From: Planctomycetota bacterium
GTDB lineage: Bacteria > Planctomycetota > Phycisphaerae > Phycisphaerales > SM1A02
Assembly: GCA_027618565.1 (NCBI GenBank)
Contig: JAQCEQ010000025.1
Location: 1 to 38,733 of the forward strand
Reading direction: 5' to 3'
DNA: 38,733 nt
The notes under the pieces were generated by a model, which was given only the letters and a program-made list of their open reading frames with translations, did not search any database and was not told the DNA's origin. Positions 7,921 through 17,152 of this stretch are shown here, piece by piece (the first letter of the stretch is position 1; each line of letters starts with the position of its first letter). The position numbers and the translations under genes were made by a program.

Positions 7921-7949
7921 TGACGGAGCGGTGAGGGGCTGAATAGAAT
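7920..7949 (+). promoter_or_regulatory. Promoter of the macAB-tolC-like operon
   Basis: CTGACG (7920-7925), an 18-nt spacer and TAGAAT (7944-7949) resemble a sigma70-type promoter placed right after the terminator. The -10 box ends 12 nt before ATG 7962 and there is no Shine-Dalgarno sequence, so the leader would be a few bases at most. Confidence 0.55.
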
Positions 7950-7961
7950 CGACCTCCCGCC

Positions 7962-9326
7962 ATGCCCCGACCCGTCAAGATCGTGCTCGTCGTCCTTGGA
8001 ATTGCCTTCGCCATCGTGGTGGTGGGGGGTCAGGATCTTTGGAGCCTGATGCCCTCTTTCGGGTCCGGCACCGCTCGGCAGGTGCGTGTGGAGCCAGTCG
8101 GCATCAAGGAAGTGGTGGAGCGGGTCTCCAGCCCGGGACTCGTGGAACCGGTGACCAAGGTGGACATCTCGGCGGAAGTCTCCGAGCGAGTCGTCGAACT
8201 GCCGTTTCGCGAGGGCGATCTTGTCAAGAAGGGTGATGTGGTTGTCCGACTGGACGACCGGGACCTGCGGGCCCGGATGGAGAGCGCCAGCGCACGACGA
8301 AACAGTGCCAAGTCGCGGCTGGAGAGCGAAGAGGCTGGATTGGGAGGACCGCGGGCGACCGCGACCGCTGCCCGAAAGTCGCTGGAGCGCCAGAAGTCGC
8401 TCTACGAGTCCGGCGACATCAGCCGACAGCAGTTGGACGACGCGATTTCCAGCGCAGCCGGTGCCGAGGCCAATCTGGCTCGATCCGAAAAGGGAATTGT
8501 CACCCTTGAAAACGAGATTGCGGCCAGCGAGGCGGACTACGCACGCTCCCAGCGGGACCTGGAACGATGCATCATCCAGTCGCCGATTGACGGCGTGCTG
8601 GTGAAGCTCAACGCCGAGCAGGGTGAGCTGGTCATGGTCGGCACGATGAACAACGCCGGCACCGTGATCTTGACGGTGGCCGACCTTACGAACATGCGGC
8701 TGGTTGCTGAGGTGAACGAGGCGGACATCGCTCGCATCCAGGTGGGGCAGCCAGCTGAGGTTCGCATCAACGCGTACAAGGGAGAGGTCTTCACGGGCGA
8801 GGTGGACGAGGTATCCCTCCAGCGCGAAGGAACCCTGCAGAATCAGAGCGCGGACCAGAGCGGCATCTTCCAGGTTCGCATCGGACTGGACCTGGAGGGC
8901 GGCCGCCAAATCCTCTCTGGGCTCGTCGCAAATGTAGAAGTGGAGTTGGCGCGACACACCGGGCTGGCGGTGCCAAGCCAGGCGGTCGTGGACAAGAAGG
9001 CGGACGATCTTCCAGCGTCGCTGCGCGACAACCCGTTGCGTGATCCGGGCGCGCCGACCGTGGCGATCGTCTTCCTGGAGGTGGACGGCAAGGCGACCGC
9101 GCGCGTGGTGAAGACCGGACCAAGCAGCCTCACTGAGACCATCATCTTGGAGGGGATCACTGAGGGTGATCGCGTGGTGACTGGTCCCTTCAAGCAACTG
9201 GAGGTGCTCAAGGAGGGTGATACCCTTGAAGAGATCAAGGATGGCTGGGGTGGCGAGGAAGACGGCAAGAAGGAAGGCATGGAGTTCCGGATGGACGGCG
9301 GCGGAGGCGGGCGTCGCCACCGATGA
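7962..9326 (+). CDS. Periplasmic adaptor (membrane fusion protein), MacA-like
   Basis: A 454-aa HlyD/RND-type adaptor. One N-terminal membrane anchor (about 5-25, [19 protein letters not shown]) precedes the barrel-sandwich half [21 protein letters not shown] long alpha-hairpin coiled coil follows (about 105-200, rich in Ala, Arg, Ser and Glu). The second half-motif is [21 protein letters not shown], then beta-barrel and membrane-proximal domains. The C-terminus ends in an acidic/Lys segment and a Gly/Arg tail. It is expected to connect the inner-membrane ABC transporter encoded next to the outer-membrane TolC-like lipoprotein three genes on. It overlaps the ATPase gene by ATGA. As first gene it has a -10-like box close to the start and no Shine-Dalgarno sequence. 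Exported substrate is unknown. Confidence 0.92.
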   Translation: MPRPVKIVLVVLGIAFAIVVVGGQDLWSLMPSFGSGTARQVRVEPVGIKEVVERVSSPGLVEPVTKVDISAEVSERVVELPFREGDLVKKGDVVVRLDDRDLRARMESASARRNSAKSRLESEEAGLGGPRATATAARKSLERQKSLYESGDISRQQLDDAISSAAGAEANLARSEKGIVTLENEIAASEADYARSQRDLERCIIQSPIDGVLVKLNAEQGELVMVGTMNNAGTVILTVADLTNMRLVAEVNEADIARIQVGQPAEVRINAYKGEVFTGEVDEVSLQREGTLQNQSADQSGIFQVRIGLDLEGGRQILSGLVANVEVELARHTGLAVPSQAVVDKKADDLPASLRDNPLRDPGAPTVAIVFLEVDGKATARVVKTGPSSLTETIILEGITEGDRVVTGPFKQLEVLKEGDTLEEIKDGWGGEEDGKKEGMEFRMDGGGGGRRHR

Positions 9327-10042
9327 TCCGGATTCGCGACCTGCACAAGATCTATCGCGTCGGCGTGGAGGAGATTCACGCGCTGCGGGGGGTCACGCTG
9401 GACATTGGACGCAACGAGATGGTGGCGATCATGGGTGCGTCTGGCTCAGGGAAGAGCACGCTGATGAACACGCTTGGCTGCCTGGATCGACCCACGAGCG
9501 GGACCTACGAGTTGGACGGCAAGGAAGTCTCAGCGATGAGCGCGACGGAACTGGCGCATGTCCGCAACGAGATGATCGGCTTTGTGTTTCAGTCGTTTGA
9601 ACTGCTCTCGCGGCAGTCGGCGCTGGCCAATGTGGAGTTGCCGCTGGTGTACTCCCGCAAATCCCTGTCGCCCAAGGCCCGCAAGGCGATGGCGGAAGAA
9701 GTGCTGGGGCGCGTGGGGCTGGCGGACCGGATGGACCACACGCCGAGTCAGCTGTCCGGCGGGCAGAAGCAGCGGGTGGCGATTGCACGCGCGCTGCTCA
9801 ACTCTCCGAGCATTCTGCTGGCGGACGAGCCAACTGGCAACCTGGATTCGCAGACGACCGCGGATGTCCTTCGCTTGTTCCGGTCGCTGCACGCCGAGGG
9901 CCAGACCATCATCATCGTGACGCACGAGAACGATGTCGCGTCCTACTGCCAGCGGGTCATTCGCCTGCGAGATGGGCAGGTGGTGGCCGATCATCCGTCC
10001 CACAGGGACGAAGGGGTGCGGCTGGGGGGAGGCGCGCCGTGA
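9323..10042 (+). CDS. ABC transporter ATP-binding protein, MacB/LolD type
   Basis: A 239-aa ATPase of the MacB/LolD/FtsE group that drives the neighbouring permease. Walker A is GASGSGKST (38-46). The Q-loop lies in [14 protein letters not shown]. The ABC signature [15 protein letters not shown] begins at 144. Walker [13 protein letters not shown] begins at 164. The switch His is in [11 protein letters not shown]. Length and the [15 protein letters not shown] wording are typical of the family. The start ATG shares bases with the TGA of the adaptor gene (ATGA), and the gene overlaps the permease by GTGA, so translation is probably coupled. Confidence 0.95.
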   Translation: MIRIRDLHKIYRVGVEEIHALRGVTLDIGRNEMVAIMGASGSGKSTLMNTLGCLDRPTSGTYELDGKEVSAMSATELAHVRNEMIGFVFQSFELLSRQSALANVELPLVYSRKSLSPKARKAMAEEVLGRVGLADRMDHTPSQLSGGQKQRVAIARALLNSPSILLADEPTGNLDSQTTADVLRLFRSLHAEGQTIIIVTHENDVASYCQRVIRLRDGQVVADHPSHRDEGVRLGGGAP

Positions 10043-11283
10043 ATCGCTGGTACTTCTGGATCTCGGCCGTCCGCCTCGCCTTTGGCCAGCTGATGGCCAA
10101 CAAGATGCGAAGCCTGCTCACCACGCTGGGCGTGGTGGTCGGAGTCGCCAGCGTGACGGCGGTGATCGCGGTGCTCAGCGGGCTGAAGACCAAGGTCTTG
10201 GCCGAGTTCGAGTCGTTTGGAGCCAGCCGTGTGTTCATCTTTCCTGACCGTCCCGATGGTGTCCCCAACAACCGATTTGGATGGTCGGACATCCGGCTCA
10301 AGCCCAACGAGGTGGCGGAGCTGCGCGACAAGTGGCCCAGCATCAAGGCCATTACCCCGGTGACTGACCTGGAGGCGACGATCGAGAGCGAGACTGAGCG
10401 GCTGGACGGCGTGTCGGTCACCGGCATCTGGCCGGACTGGCACGCCTGCGAGAGCCGAAAGGTGATCGAAGGGCGAACCTTCAACCGCATTGACGAGGAA
10501 AGCGTGCGCCAAGTCTGCCTGGTCAACGAGAGCGCCACCCAGGAACTGGCGCTGGTGGGCAATCCTGTCGGGCAGACCATCCTCATCAACGGCCGCCGGT
10601 ACCTGATCGTAGGAATCGTGGAGACGATCCAGTCCCGCATGTTCGGGATGGGAGGGCCCACGGCCGAGGTCTTTGTGCCGTTCTCTGTGGCTGACAAGCT
10701 GCACCAGAGTCGGAGATATTTCTTGCGCGTGAGTGCCATGCTCAAGAGCCCGGAGCTGGCCGACGAGGCCAAGAGCGAGGCGCGGTACTTGCTGAGGCGG
10801 ATGCGTGGGCTGACCGCAGAAGACCCGGACACCTTCCGCGTGGAGGCGATCGACCAGTACATCGACCAGTTCAAGTCACTGGCGTCGGGGATTACGGCGG
10901 TGGCGAGCGGCGTGGTGGGGATCAGCTTGCTGGTGGGCGGCATCGGCATCATGAACATCATGCTGGTGAGCGTGAGCGAGCGAACGCGCGAGATCGGCTT
11001 GCGCAAGGCCGTCGGTGCCACGCCGGGTGCCATCATGGCGCAGTTCCTTTTGGAGGCCGTGGCGCTGAGCTTCGTCGGGGGCTTTGTCGGCATCGGCATC
11101 GGGCGGCTGATGGCACTTGGCGTGGCCAGTATCCCGGATGCGGGGCTGGAACAGGTGTACGTGCCGTTCTGGGCTGTGCTCATGAGCTTTGGCTTCTGCG
11201 CCATCGTTGGCGTCGTGTTCGGTTTCGTCCCGGCGATGAAGGCATCACGACTGGACCCGATCGAGGCGTTGCGACATGAATAG
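10039..11283 (+). CDS. ABC transporter permease, MacB/FtsX family
   Basis: A 414-aa inner-membrane permease. An N-terminal MacB_PCD segment has the first helix at about 20-45 ([20 protein letters not shown]) and a large periplasmic domain of about 220 residues. Three C-terminal helices follow, starting with [20 protein letters not shown] and continuing through [20 protein letters not shown], which is the FtsX-domain signature. The C-terminal [17 protein letters not shown] is also diagnostic. GTG 10039 overlaps the upstream TGA. The ATPase and permease are separate polypeptides, unlike the fused MacB of Escherichia coli. The gene overlaps the TolC-like gene by 8 bp. Confidence 0.95.
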   Translation: MNRWYFWISAVRLAFGQLMANKMRSLLTTLGVVVGVASVTAVIAVLSGLKTKVLAEFESFGASRVFIFPDRPDGVPNNRFGWSDIRLKPNEVAELRDKWPSIKAITPVTDLEATIESETERLDGVSVTGIWPDWHACESRKVIEGRTFNRIDEESVRQVCLVNESATQELALVGNPVGQTILINGRRYLIVGIVETIQSRMFGMGGPTAEVFVPFSVADKLHQSRRYFLRVSAMLKSPELADEAKSEARYLLRRMRGLTAEDPDTFRVEAIDQYIDQFKSLASGITAVASGVVGISLLVGGIGIMNIMLVSVSERTREIGLRKAVGATPGAIMAQFLLEAVALSFVGGFVGIGIGRLMALGVASIPDAGLEQVYVPFWAVLMSFGFCAIVGVVFGFVPAMKASRLDPIEALRHE

Positions 11284-12976
11284 AGACACGCGAGTGGCTG
11301 ATTCGATGGCACAGTCCGCGGCCGTCACGGCACGGGTGGCGACGGTGTCAGCCCTCGTGCTGATTGGCGGTTTCGCCGGCTGCCAGAAGGAACTGTTTTC
11401 CAGGGACATGTCCGTCCCGCCTACGGCGATGGATGTCACCGGCATCAGCGACTTTGAGGGTGCCGGTGGCGTGGAGCCGGGCAAGTCGCTTGTGGAGGCC
11501 GTGGACGAGGCGCGTGTCGATGCGCTGCCCAGGCAGGAGCAGGCGGAGAGCATCGAACTGTCGCTGGCGGAGACACGCGCCGCGGCGATCGAGCACAACT
11601 TCTCGCTCAAGGTCGAGTTGTTCAAGCCCCGGATTGGGATCACCGCCTTGTCTGCCGCAGAAGCGGCGTTTGAGGCAGTGATCTTTGGCTCGTACACGAC
11701 AACGAATGAGTCGTTGCTCACGCAGCTGGAGGAAGGCATTCCGACGGACTCCGACTCGTTCTCTGGCGGCGTTCGACTGCCGCTGGTGACCGGCGGTTCA
11801 TTGGAGGTGTCAACACTGGGGAATCGCTCTGATGGCGGGTTGCTGCTGGCGGAACCATGGGAAGCGGGTTTCGAAGTGGACATCACCCAGCCGCTCTTGC
11901 GTGACGCGGGGATCGAGGTCAACACCGCGGCGATCCGGATCGCACGGTACGACGCGCAGACCATCGACGCGCAGACCAAGCTGAGCGTCATCCGGCTGCT
12001 CTCGGATGTGGAGCGCGCCTACTGGAACCTGTATCGAGTGACGCGGGTCTTGGACGTGCGAGTGCGGCAGTACGAGGTGGCGAAGCAACAGGCGGAGCGT
12101 GCGCGGCGATTGGTTGCGGCCGACCAAGGCTCCGAGCTTGACGTGCTCCGCGCAGAGAGCGGGCTGGGCGGCACGCTGGAGAGCGTCATCGTTGCTGACA
12201 ACGCCGTGCGCGTGGCGCAGCGCGACCTCAAGGTGCTGATGAACCGGCCCGACCTGCCGCAGGGCGGCAAGACCAGGATCGTCATCACCGACCCTCCGTC
12301 GCCGACGGAGCCGAGAATCGACTCTGGCCTGCTGGTGGATCGCGCGATGTCCGGGCGGATGGAGCTCTTGGAGCTGGAACTGTCGCTGGCCGCGGACGCG
12401 GAGCGAATCATGGTGGCCCGCAACGGCATGCTGCCGTCGTTCGTCTTGGATTACAACTATCAAGTCCTTGGCGATGGCACTTCAGCCGGGAACGCGTACT
12501 CATCGATCCCTGACGAAGACATCTACTCGATCTCCTTCGGCGTGGAGATCCCAGTTGGAAACGAGGCGGCCAGGTCAACGCTGGCCCGGACGCTGTTGAC
12601 TCGACTGCAACGGCTCCAGACGAAGAACGCGCGCAAGGGCTCAATCACCAACGAAGTGCTGGACGCTGCCGATGGGCTGACCAACGCTTGGCAGCGGATC
12701 ATCGCAGCGCGGCTGGAGTCGGAGCTGGCGGCGCGGACTCTGTCCGTCGAGCAGCGGCAGTTTGATGTTGGGTTGCGGACCAGCACGGATGTCCTGGATG
12801 CCGCCGCGCGGCTAGCGGATGCGCAGGCCAGCGAAGTGAACGCGATGTCGGCGTACCAGATTGCCTTTGTCGATCTGGCGTTTGCCACAGGCACCACGCT
12901 TGGCGCACAGCGGGTGGACATCCCGGACATTGGGGCGGATGCGCTGGCCGAGTTTGAGCGGGAGTTGCGGAGGTAG
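11276..12976 (+). CDS. TolC-family outer-membrane efflux lipoprotein
   Basis: A 566-aa outer-membrane factor that would complete the MacAB-type tripartite pump. The N-terminus is a lipoprotein signal (VSALVLIGGFAGC, lipobox Cys36). The mature part has two OEP repeats: LSLAETRAAAIEHNFSLKVE near the start, with long helical stretches around 225-300 (VERAYWNLYRVTRVLDVRV, YEVAKQQAERARRLVAAD), and again around 440-530 (QRQFDVGLRTSTDVLDAAAR). This repeats-within-one-chain layout is typical for TolC trimers. ATG 11276 overlaps the permease stop by 8 bp, so it is the last gene of the operon. It converges on the ssrA gene, with two hairpin repeats in the gap. Confidence 0.92.
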   Translation: MNRDTRVADSMAQSAAVTARVATVSALVLIGGFAGCQKELFSRDMSVPPTAMDVTGISDFEGAGGVEPGKSLVEAVDEARVDALPRQEQAESIELSLAETRAAAIEHNFSLKVELFKPRIGITALSAAEAAFEAVIFGSYTTTNESLLTQLEEGIPTDSDSFSGGVRLPLVTGGSLEVSTLGNRSDGGLLLAEPWEAGFEVDITQPLLRDAGIEVNTAAIRIARYDAQTIDAQTKLSVIRLLSDVERAYWNLYRVTRVLDVRVRQYEVAKQQAERARRLVAADQGSELDVLRAESGLGGTLESVIVADNAVRVAQRDLKVLMNRPDLPQGGKTRIVITDPPSPTEPRIDSGLLVDRAMSGRMELLELELSLAADAERIMVARNGMLPSFVLDYNYQVLGDGTSAGNAYSSIPDEDIYSISFGVEIPVGNEAARSTLARTLLTRLQRLQTKNARKGSITNEVLDAADGLTNAWQRIIAARLESELAARTLSVEQRQFDVGLRTSTDVLDAAARLADAQASEVNAMSAYQIAFVDLAFATGTTLGAQRVDIPDIGADALAEFERELRR

Positions 12977-12996
12977 GGGGTTCTAGAGACAACAGT

Positions 12997-13065
12997 CCCC
13001 CAGGCGCGCAAAGTCGCGCCGTGTATGCATGCGCAACCCCCAGGCGCGCAAAGTCGCGCCGTGTA
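12997..13065. repeat. Two identical 29-bp hairpin repeats between tolC-like gene and ssrA
   Basis: The unit at 12997-13025 recurs without change at 13037-13065, a 40-bp period. Its core GGCGCG-CAAAGT-CGCGCC forms a 6-bp hairpin, followed by GTGTA. On the minus strand the copies lie directly after the 3' end of tmRNA and each stem is followed by TGGGGG rather than a U tract. They could be tandem terminators, RNA 3'-end stabilisers or members of a dispersed repeat family. A similar but imperfect CGCGCC/GGCGCG hairpin occurs at 37053-37070. Confidence 0.8.
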
Positions 13066-13070
13066 CGAAG

Positions 13071-13419
13071 TGGAGCCGAGGGGAATTGAACCCCTGTCCC
13101 AAACCCGTCAACAGGCCGCATCCACGCGTGTCTTCGCTGATTTGATCTCGTCACCCATCCCGCCAGCGACAGCATGATGGAGTGACCAGGCACGCAATTG
13201 TCTCGTCCCGCCGGGGCATGCCAGCCCTTTGGAACCAGCCTCAAGAGATACGGGCGCTCACCCTATGAGGCATCGGGCGAGCGACCGCGCGGCGAATTAG
13301 GCCGCGAGTGCGTACTGCGTGTTGGCAGTCGTACTTTTTGCATCCTTTTTACGTGGCCAGGATGCTCCACGACGCGCAGCTTCAAGCTGAACATGGCCGG
13401 TCGAAGCCAGTTCGGCCCC
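13071..13419 (-). ncRNA. ssrA: tmRNA (one-piece)
   Basis: tmRNA rescues stalled ribosomes and tags their products for proteolysis. The 5' end GGGGCCG (13419-13413) pairs with the 3' CGGCTCC (13078-13072), followed by discriminator A. The D-like segment GGCTTCGACC and T-arm GGGGTTCAATTCCCC are diagnostic. Pseudoknot PK1 is clear: CGTGG pairs with CCACG, interleaved with GCATCCT pairing with AGGATGC. Thirteen nt later comes the tag frame, GCC AAC ACG CAG TAC GCA CTC GCG GCC TAA, encoding ANTQYALAA, so the tag ends in the expected protease degron ALAA. CCA is not encoded (ACT follows instead) and must be added after transcription. At 349 nt the length is normal for a one-piece tmRNA. Confidence 0.96.
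13297..13326 (-). other. tmRNA tag-peptide reading frame (ANTQYALAA)
   Basis: Ten codons including TAA. The resume codon is inferred as GCC at 13326-13324 because it follows PK1 by 13 nt, near the usual 11-13 nt. An upstream in-frame GCA would give AKSTTANTQYALAA, but it overlaps the last bases of the PK1 helix, so the shorter tag is preferred. Confidence 0.8.
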
Positions 13420-13508
13420 AATACATGTCAGAGAAACAACAGAGAAGCGCCTGGTGGCGCAAGCACGGCGTTGGGGCCTTGTCGGTCCCCGCGGCCGTCG
13501 AACCACAC

Positions 13509-13536
13509 AGTATAGGTTTTCTGCCGGGGAAGTCAA
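13509..13536 (-). promoter_or_regulatory. sigma70-type promoter for ssrA
   Basis: On the minus strand TTGACT (13536-13531), a 16-nt spacer and TATACT (13514-13509) are close to consensus. Transcription would begin near 13502, giving an approximately 80-nt 5' extension that RNase P would remove at 13419. This is the strongest promoter in the window, as expected for an abundant RNA. Confidence 0.75.
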
Positions 13537-13586
13537 GAGATTGCGCCGATTGGTAGCGGGAAGTCCGTGCCCGGGCGCCTGCGGGA

Positions 13587-13592
13587 TACGAT
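13587..13592 (+). promoter_or_regulatory. -10-like box before msrBA
   Basis: TACGAT ends 7 nt before ATG 13600; no Shine-Dalgarno sequence and no clear -35 box. It follows the TAnnnT-close-to-ATG pattern seen before several other genes here. Confidence 0.35.
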
Positions 13593-13599
13593 TTCCGCG

Positions 13600-14820
13600 A
13601 TGGCTTGCTCCTGTGGATCTCAGCGACTGGCGCTCTTCCTGCTGCTGCCCGCACTTGCGGTCTGCGCCGCGTTCGTGCAGTGGGAGCAGTTGGAGGAGAT
13701 CGAGCGCCGCGACATGCTGGCACACTGGGTGGTGAATCCCGCGGCGTTCGTGGGTGCGGACGATGAGTCGGCGGCGAGCAGCGCGACGACCGTGCAAGGT
13801 GGAACCGGCGAGGCGACGAACATGCAATCGACCAAGATCTCCAAGCGTGGCTTTGATGTGATGCCGCTCTCCCGTGCCCAAGTCAGCACGCTGGCAGCCG
13901 GACTGACCGACGAACAACGACGAGTGACGCAGGCGTCAGGCACCGAGCGGCCGTTCTGCGGCAACCTCCTGGACAACCACAAGGACGGCGCCTATGTGTG
14001 CGTCGTGTGCGGCCTGCCGCTCTTTTCGTCGAGCGAGAAATTCACATCAGGGACAGGCTGGCCCAGTTTTTTCCAGAAGTTTGATCCGGATCATGTCGCC
14101 GAGGTTCGGGACGACACGCACGGAATGGTGCGCACCGAGATCAACTGCGCGCGGTGCGACGCGCACCTGGGGCATGTCTTCGAGGATGGCCCGGCGCCCA
14201 CCGGGCTCCGTTTCTGCGTCAACAGCGCGTCGCTGGAATTCAAGGACGAGGGAACGGACCTTCAGGCCGGGATCAAGGGGCCGCACGGGAAGGGATCCGC
14301 ACCCCCAACCCTTGAGACCGCCTATTTCGCCGGCGGATGCTTCTGGGGAGTGGAGCACTCCTTCTCGCTCGCACCCGGAGTGGTGGAGGCTACGAGCGGA
14401 TACATGAACGGCACGACCAGGGACCCGACCTACAAGGATGTGTGCTCGCACACATCCGGACATGCGGAGGCGGTGCGTGTGCGGTTTGACCCCGCAAAGA
14501 TCACCTACAAGCAGTTGCTTGATGGATTCTTTGAACTGCACGATCCAACGCAGCTGGATCGGCAGGGCCCCGATGTGGGCGACCAATACCGAAGCGCGAT
14601 CTTCACCGTGAACGACGAGCAGGCAAAGGCGGTCGCTGACTCTGTCGCAGCGCTGAAATCGGCAGGCCGGTACCGTAAGCCGATCGTCACCGTCATCGAG
14701 CCAGCGGCTGAGTTTTTCCCCGCAGAGGACTATCACCAGGACTATGTCCAGAAGAATGGGCGTGCTTGCCACCTTGGGAATCCATGGTGGCTCAGGAAGT
14801 CTGCGGCGGGTACGCATTGA
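13600..14820 (+). CDS. msrBA: Bifunctional methionine sulfoxide reductase MsrB-MsrA fusion, membrane-anchored
   Basis: Reduces both R- and S-methionine sulfoxide in proteins. Residues 1-25 form a signal anchor or signal peptide ([20 protein letters not shown]), placing the enzyme outside the cytoplasm. MsrB comes first: zinc CxxC pairs Cys134/137 and Cys183/186, [10 protein letters not shown], and [11 protein letters not shown] with catalytic Cys206. MsrA follows: [11 protein letters not shown] with catalytic Cys247, then [28 protein letters not shown] and GDQYRSAIF. The B-then-A order is less common than A-then-B in fusions such as PilB of Neisseria. ATG 13600 fits the hydrophobic N-terminus; an upstream in-frame start at 13567 would put charged residues ahead. 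Residues 55-85 are a low-complexity linker. The 3' end overlaps the M28 peptidase gene. It diverges from ssrA. Confidence 0.93.
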   Translation: MACSCGSQRLALFLLLPALAVCAAFVQWEQLEEIERRDMLAHWVVNPAAFVGADDESAASSATTVQGGTGEATNMQSTKISKRGFDVMPLSRAQVSTLAAGLTDEQRRVTQASGTERPFCGNLLDNHKDGAYVCVVCGLPLFSSSEKFTSGTGWPSFFQKFDPDHVAEVRDDTHGMVRTEINCARCDAHLGHVFEDGPAPTGLRFCVNSASLEFKDEGTDLQAGIKGPHGKGSAPPTLETAYFAGGCFWGVEHSFSLAPGVVEATSGYMNGTTRDPTYKDVCSHTSGHAEAVRVRFDPAKITYKQLLDGFFELHDPTQLDRQGPDVGDQYRSAIFTVNDEQAKAVADSVAALKSAGRYRKPIVTVIEPAAEFFPAEDYHQDYVQKNGRACHLGNPWWLRKSAAGTH

Positions 14821-16991
14821 TCGTGTCGCTTGGCCTTGCGGCTGCGATGGCGTGCGCAGTGCCCGCGTTGGCGTTCACTGTTGAAGGCGACGAGGTCACA
14901 TCGCTCCTTTCAAGCGTTGTCCCGCGCATCGATCCTGCGTCGCTCTCGAAATGGCACGACCTCCTGGGCGCAGAGCCGCATGTGGCTGGAACGCCCGGCG
15001 ACATGCGCGAGATCAAGCGGATCGCCGAGGCATTCAGGGCGATGGGACTCTCCGTGGAGGTCGATCGCTTCTATCCGTACCTGGCGCAGCCGGTGAGTGC
15101 CTTGGTGGAAATCGTCGCCGCTCCAGGCGATGCTCCTTTGCCGGTCACGGCTGACGCGGAGCAGGGGGCTCGATTTGGCGAGGAGTCCGATGGAGGCAAG
15201 AACCCGGACCGTCGTCGTCGCGGTGTGCTGGCGCTGGACCTGCGCGAGAAGAACCTGGCGGAGGACCCAACGACCGCGCATCCGGGATTGACCTTCGGCT
15301 GGAACGCGTACAGCGGCTCGGGCGATGTAACCGGAGAGGTCGTGTACGCGAACTACGGACTGCCGCAGGATTTTGCGCGGCTGCGCGAGCAGGGGATCGA
15401 TTGCCAAGGCAAGATCGTGCTCATCCGCTACGGCGGCGCGTTCCGTGCGCAGAAGGCCGCCAGTGCGGAGACGGCCGGTGCCGCCGCGGTCCTGCTCTAC
15501 ACCGACCCCGCCGACAGTGGCATCAACAAGGGCCCGGTGTATCCCGACGGCGGCTGGGCCAACGCGACCTGCATCCAGCGAGGCACAGTGAATCCGCTTC
15601 CGTACCCCGGCGACCCGCTCACGCCCCATGTGCCCGCCACCAAGGATGCCGCCCGGCTGGACGCCGCCACCGTTGGGCTCCCCACGATCCCCGTGCAACC
15701 CCTCGGCTACGGCGCGGCGCGGGAGATCATCGGTCGTATGCGGGGCGTGGAAGTGCCGGATGCAGCGTGGCAAGGCGGGTTGCCGATGGCGTACCGGCTC
15801 ACCGGGGGCCCAGACCTCAAGGTTCGAGTCAAGGTGGAGCAGTGGCGCGGCATCGTGGAGACGGCCAATGTGATTGCGCGGCTGGAGGGCTCTGGCGACA
15901 CTCACGCGCTGGACACGGTCATCATCGGGTGCCACCACGATGCGTGGGGATTTGGAGCGGCGGACCCGCTTGCCGGAACAATCGTCCTGATGGAGGTGGC
16001 CAAGGCGATGGCGGAAGCGGCCGCAGCTGGACATCGACCCGACCATGACATTCTCTTCTGCGCGTGGGGTGCCGAGGAATACGGCATCATCGGCTCCACA
16101 GAGTGGGTGGAGGCGCGAGTGCCGTGGCTGCAGGAGCACGCGATCGCGTACATCAACCTGGACATGGCGGCAATGGGAACGCAGCTTGGTTCGAGCGCCT
16201 CGCCGTCGATCGCCGACATCGTGCGCGAGGCCGCCGCGTCGATTCCCGGCGTGGATCCCTCCATGACGGCGCTTGCCGAGGTGGAAGGTGACGCGCCGGG
16301 CTCGTTCCGGGCCTCGCCAGCCGGTGGCGGCAGCGACCATGTGGCGTTTGTCTGCTACGCGGGGATTCCCTCGATCACCCTGGGGACACATGGTGCACCG
16401 GGCACCAGCTACCACTCCAACTACGACACGGTTGCGTGGTATCGACAGATCGTGGGTGACGACTACGCAGGCGCTGCGTTGGTGTCCCGCATGTGCGCGG
16501 CGATTGCGTGTCGGCTGGCCGATGGGATGGAGTCGGGTCGAGTGTGCTGGCCAGAAGCCACCCTCGGGCTGGCAGTGGGTCGCGTGCGTGCCATCCGTGT
16601 GCGCTGCGAGTCGGACCCGCGTGGCTTGTTGGGAGATCCCGCGCAGTGGGACGCAGCAGGCCAGGCACTGGGGGCAGCGAGTGTGGCGTGGCTGACGGTC
16701 GGCGATGATCCTGAGGTCGGTTCAGATTCGGATGATCGCGCCCGCCGCGCAGAGTTGTCGTGGCTGGATCAGGCGGGCCTTCTGGGTCGACCCTGGTATC
16801 GGAACATCTTCACCGCGAGCGATCGGAATGATGGGTACGGAGTGATCCTGCTGCCGGCACTTGCCGAGGCAGTGGAGGATCGAGACGCGGATCGCATCGC
16901 AGCGTCGCTCGGGCAGCTGGAGCGGATCGGGTTGGGGGCGCTCGCGCTGGCGCCAACCGTGAACGAAGCGGCGCAAGCGCCTCGTCGATAG
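14784..16991 (+). CDS. M28-family zinc metallopeptidase, glutamate carboxypeptidase II-like
   Basis: A secreted two-zinc exopeptidase of about 735 aa. A hydrophobic export signal (about 12-31) is followed by a PA domain ([20 protein letters not shown], about 209-228) and the catalytic domain. All expected metal and active-site residues are visible: HHDAWG with His385, Asp394 in AADPLAG, the GAEEYG pair Glu431/Glu432, Asp460 in INLDMAAMG, and His544 in SYHSNYDT. The C-terminal part resembles the transferrin-receptor-type dimerisation domain. I list ATG 14784. TTG 14817 would make a 4-nt TTGA overlap with msrBA and begins right at the signal core, and TTG 14766 is a third option. The peptidase probably feeds on extracellular peptides. 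The overlap with msrBA suggests one transcript, although no functional link is obvious. Confidence 0.9.
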   Translation: MVAQEVCGGYALIVSLGLAAAMACAVPALAFTVEGDEVTSLLSSVVPRIDPASLSKWHDLLGAEPHVAGTPGDMREIKRIAEAFRAMGLSVEVDRFYPYLAQPVSALVEIVAAPGDAPLPVTADAEQGARFGEESDGGKNPDRRRRGVLALDLREKNLAEDPTTAHPGLTFGWNAYSGSGDVTGEVVYANYGLPQDFARLREQGIDCQGKIVLIRYGGAFRAQKAASAETAGAAAVLLYTDPADSGINKGPVYPDGGWANATCIQRGTVNPLPYPGDPLTPHVPATKDAARLDAATVGLPTIPVQPLGYGAAREIIGRMRGVEVPDAAWQGGLPMAYRLTGGPDLKVRVKVEQWRGIVETANVIARLEGSGDTHALDTVIIGCHHDAWGFGAADPLAGTIVLMEVAKAMAEAAAAGHRPDHDILFCAWGAEEYGIIGSTEWVEARVPWLQEHAIAYINLDMAAMGTQLGSSASPSIADIVREAAASIPGVDPSMTALAEVEGDAPGSFRASPAGGGSDHVAFVCYAGIPSITLGTHGAPGTSYHSNYDTVAWYRQIVGDDYAGAALVSRMCAAIACRLADGMESGRVCWPEATLGLAVGRVRAIRVRCESDPRGLLGDPAQWDAAGQALGAASVAWLTVGDDPEVGSDSDDRARRAELSWLDQAGLLGRPWYRNIFTASDRNDGYGVILLPALAEAVEDRDADRIAASLGQLERIGLGALALAPTVNEAAQAPRR

Positions 16992-17075
16992 TCCTATAAC
17001 ACGTGTATTCGGCACGCGGAATCATTGATTCGTCGAGGATTCTTTCACCTCAGTGGAGTTCGCGCATTTGTGCCC

Positions 17076-17081
17076 TATAGT
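17076..17081 (+). promoter_or_regulatory. Candidate -10 box before the sugar dehydrogenase gene
   Basis: TATAGT lies 71 nt before ATG 17153 in a 161-bp gap; no clear -35 box. Unlike most promoters here it would leave a normal leader of about 65 nt with a Shine-Dalgarno-like GAGAAAAG. Confidence 0.35.
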
Positions 17082-17152
17082 TGGTCGAAATAGCCGCCCT
17101 GCGGTGGTTGTTTTGCTTCCGTTTCGACCCAACGGACCCACGAGAAAAGACC

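Noticed and set aside
7881-9320. Long minus-strand open frame over the adaptor gene
   Set aside because: His/Leu/Arg-rich shadow; the plus strand encodes a clear membrane-fusion protein in an operon.
9957-11312. 451-codon minus-strand open frame over the ABC permease
   Set aside because: Ser/Thr/Pro/Met-rich antisense artefact; the plus strand carries an FtsX-type permease.
13297-13917. 206-codon minus-strand open frame ending in the tmRNA tag
   Set aside because: The frame ends in the tag codons only because the tag lies inside ssrA; the upstream part is antisense to msrBA.
14910-16415. 501-codon minus-strand open frame over the M28 peptidase
   Set aside because: No family resemblance; all zinc ligands of M28 lie on the plus frame.
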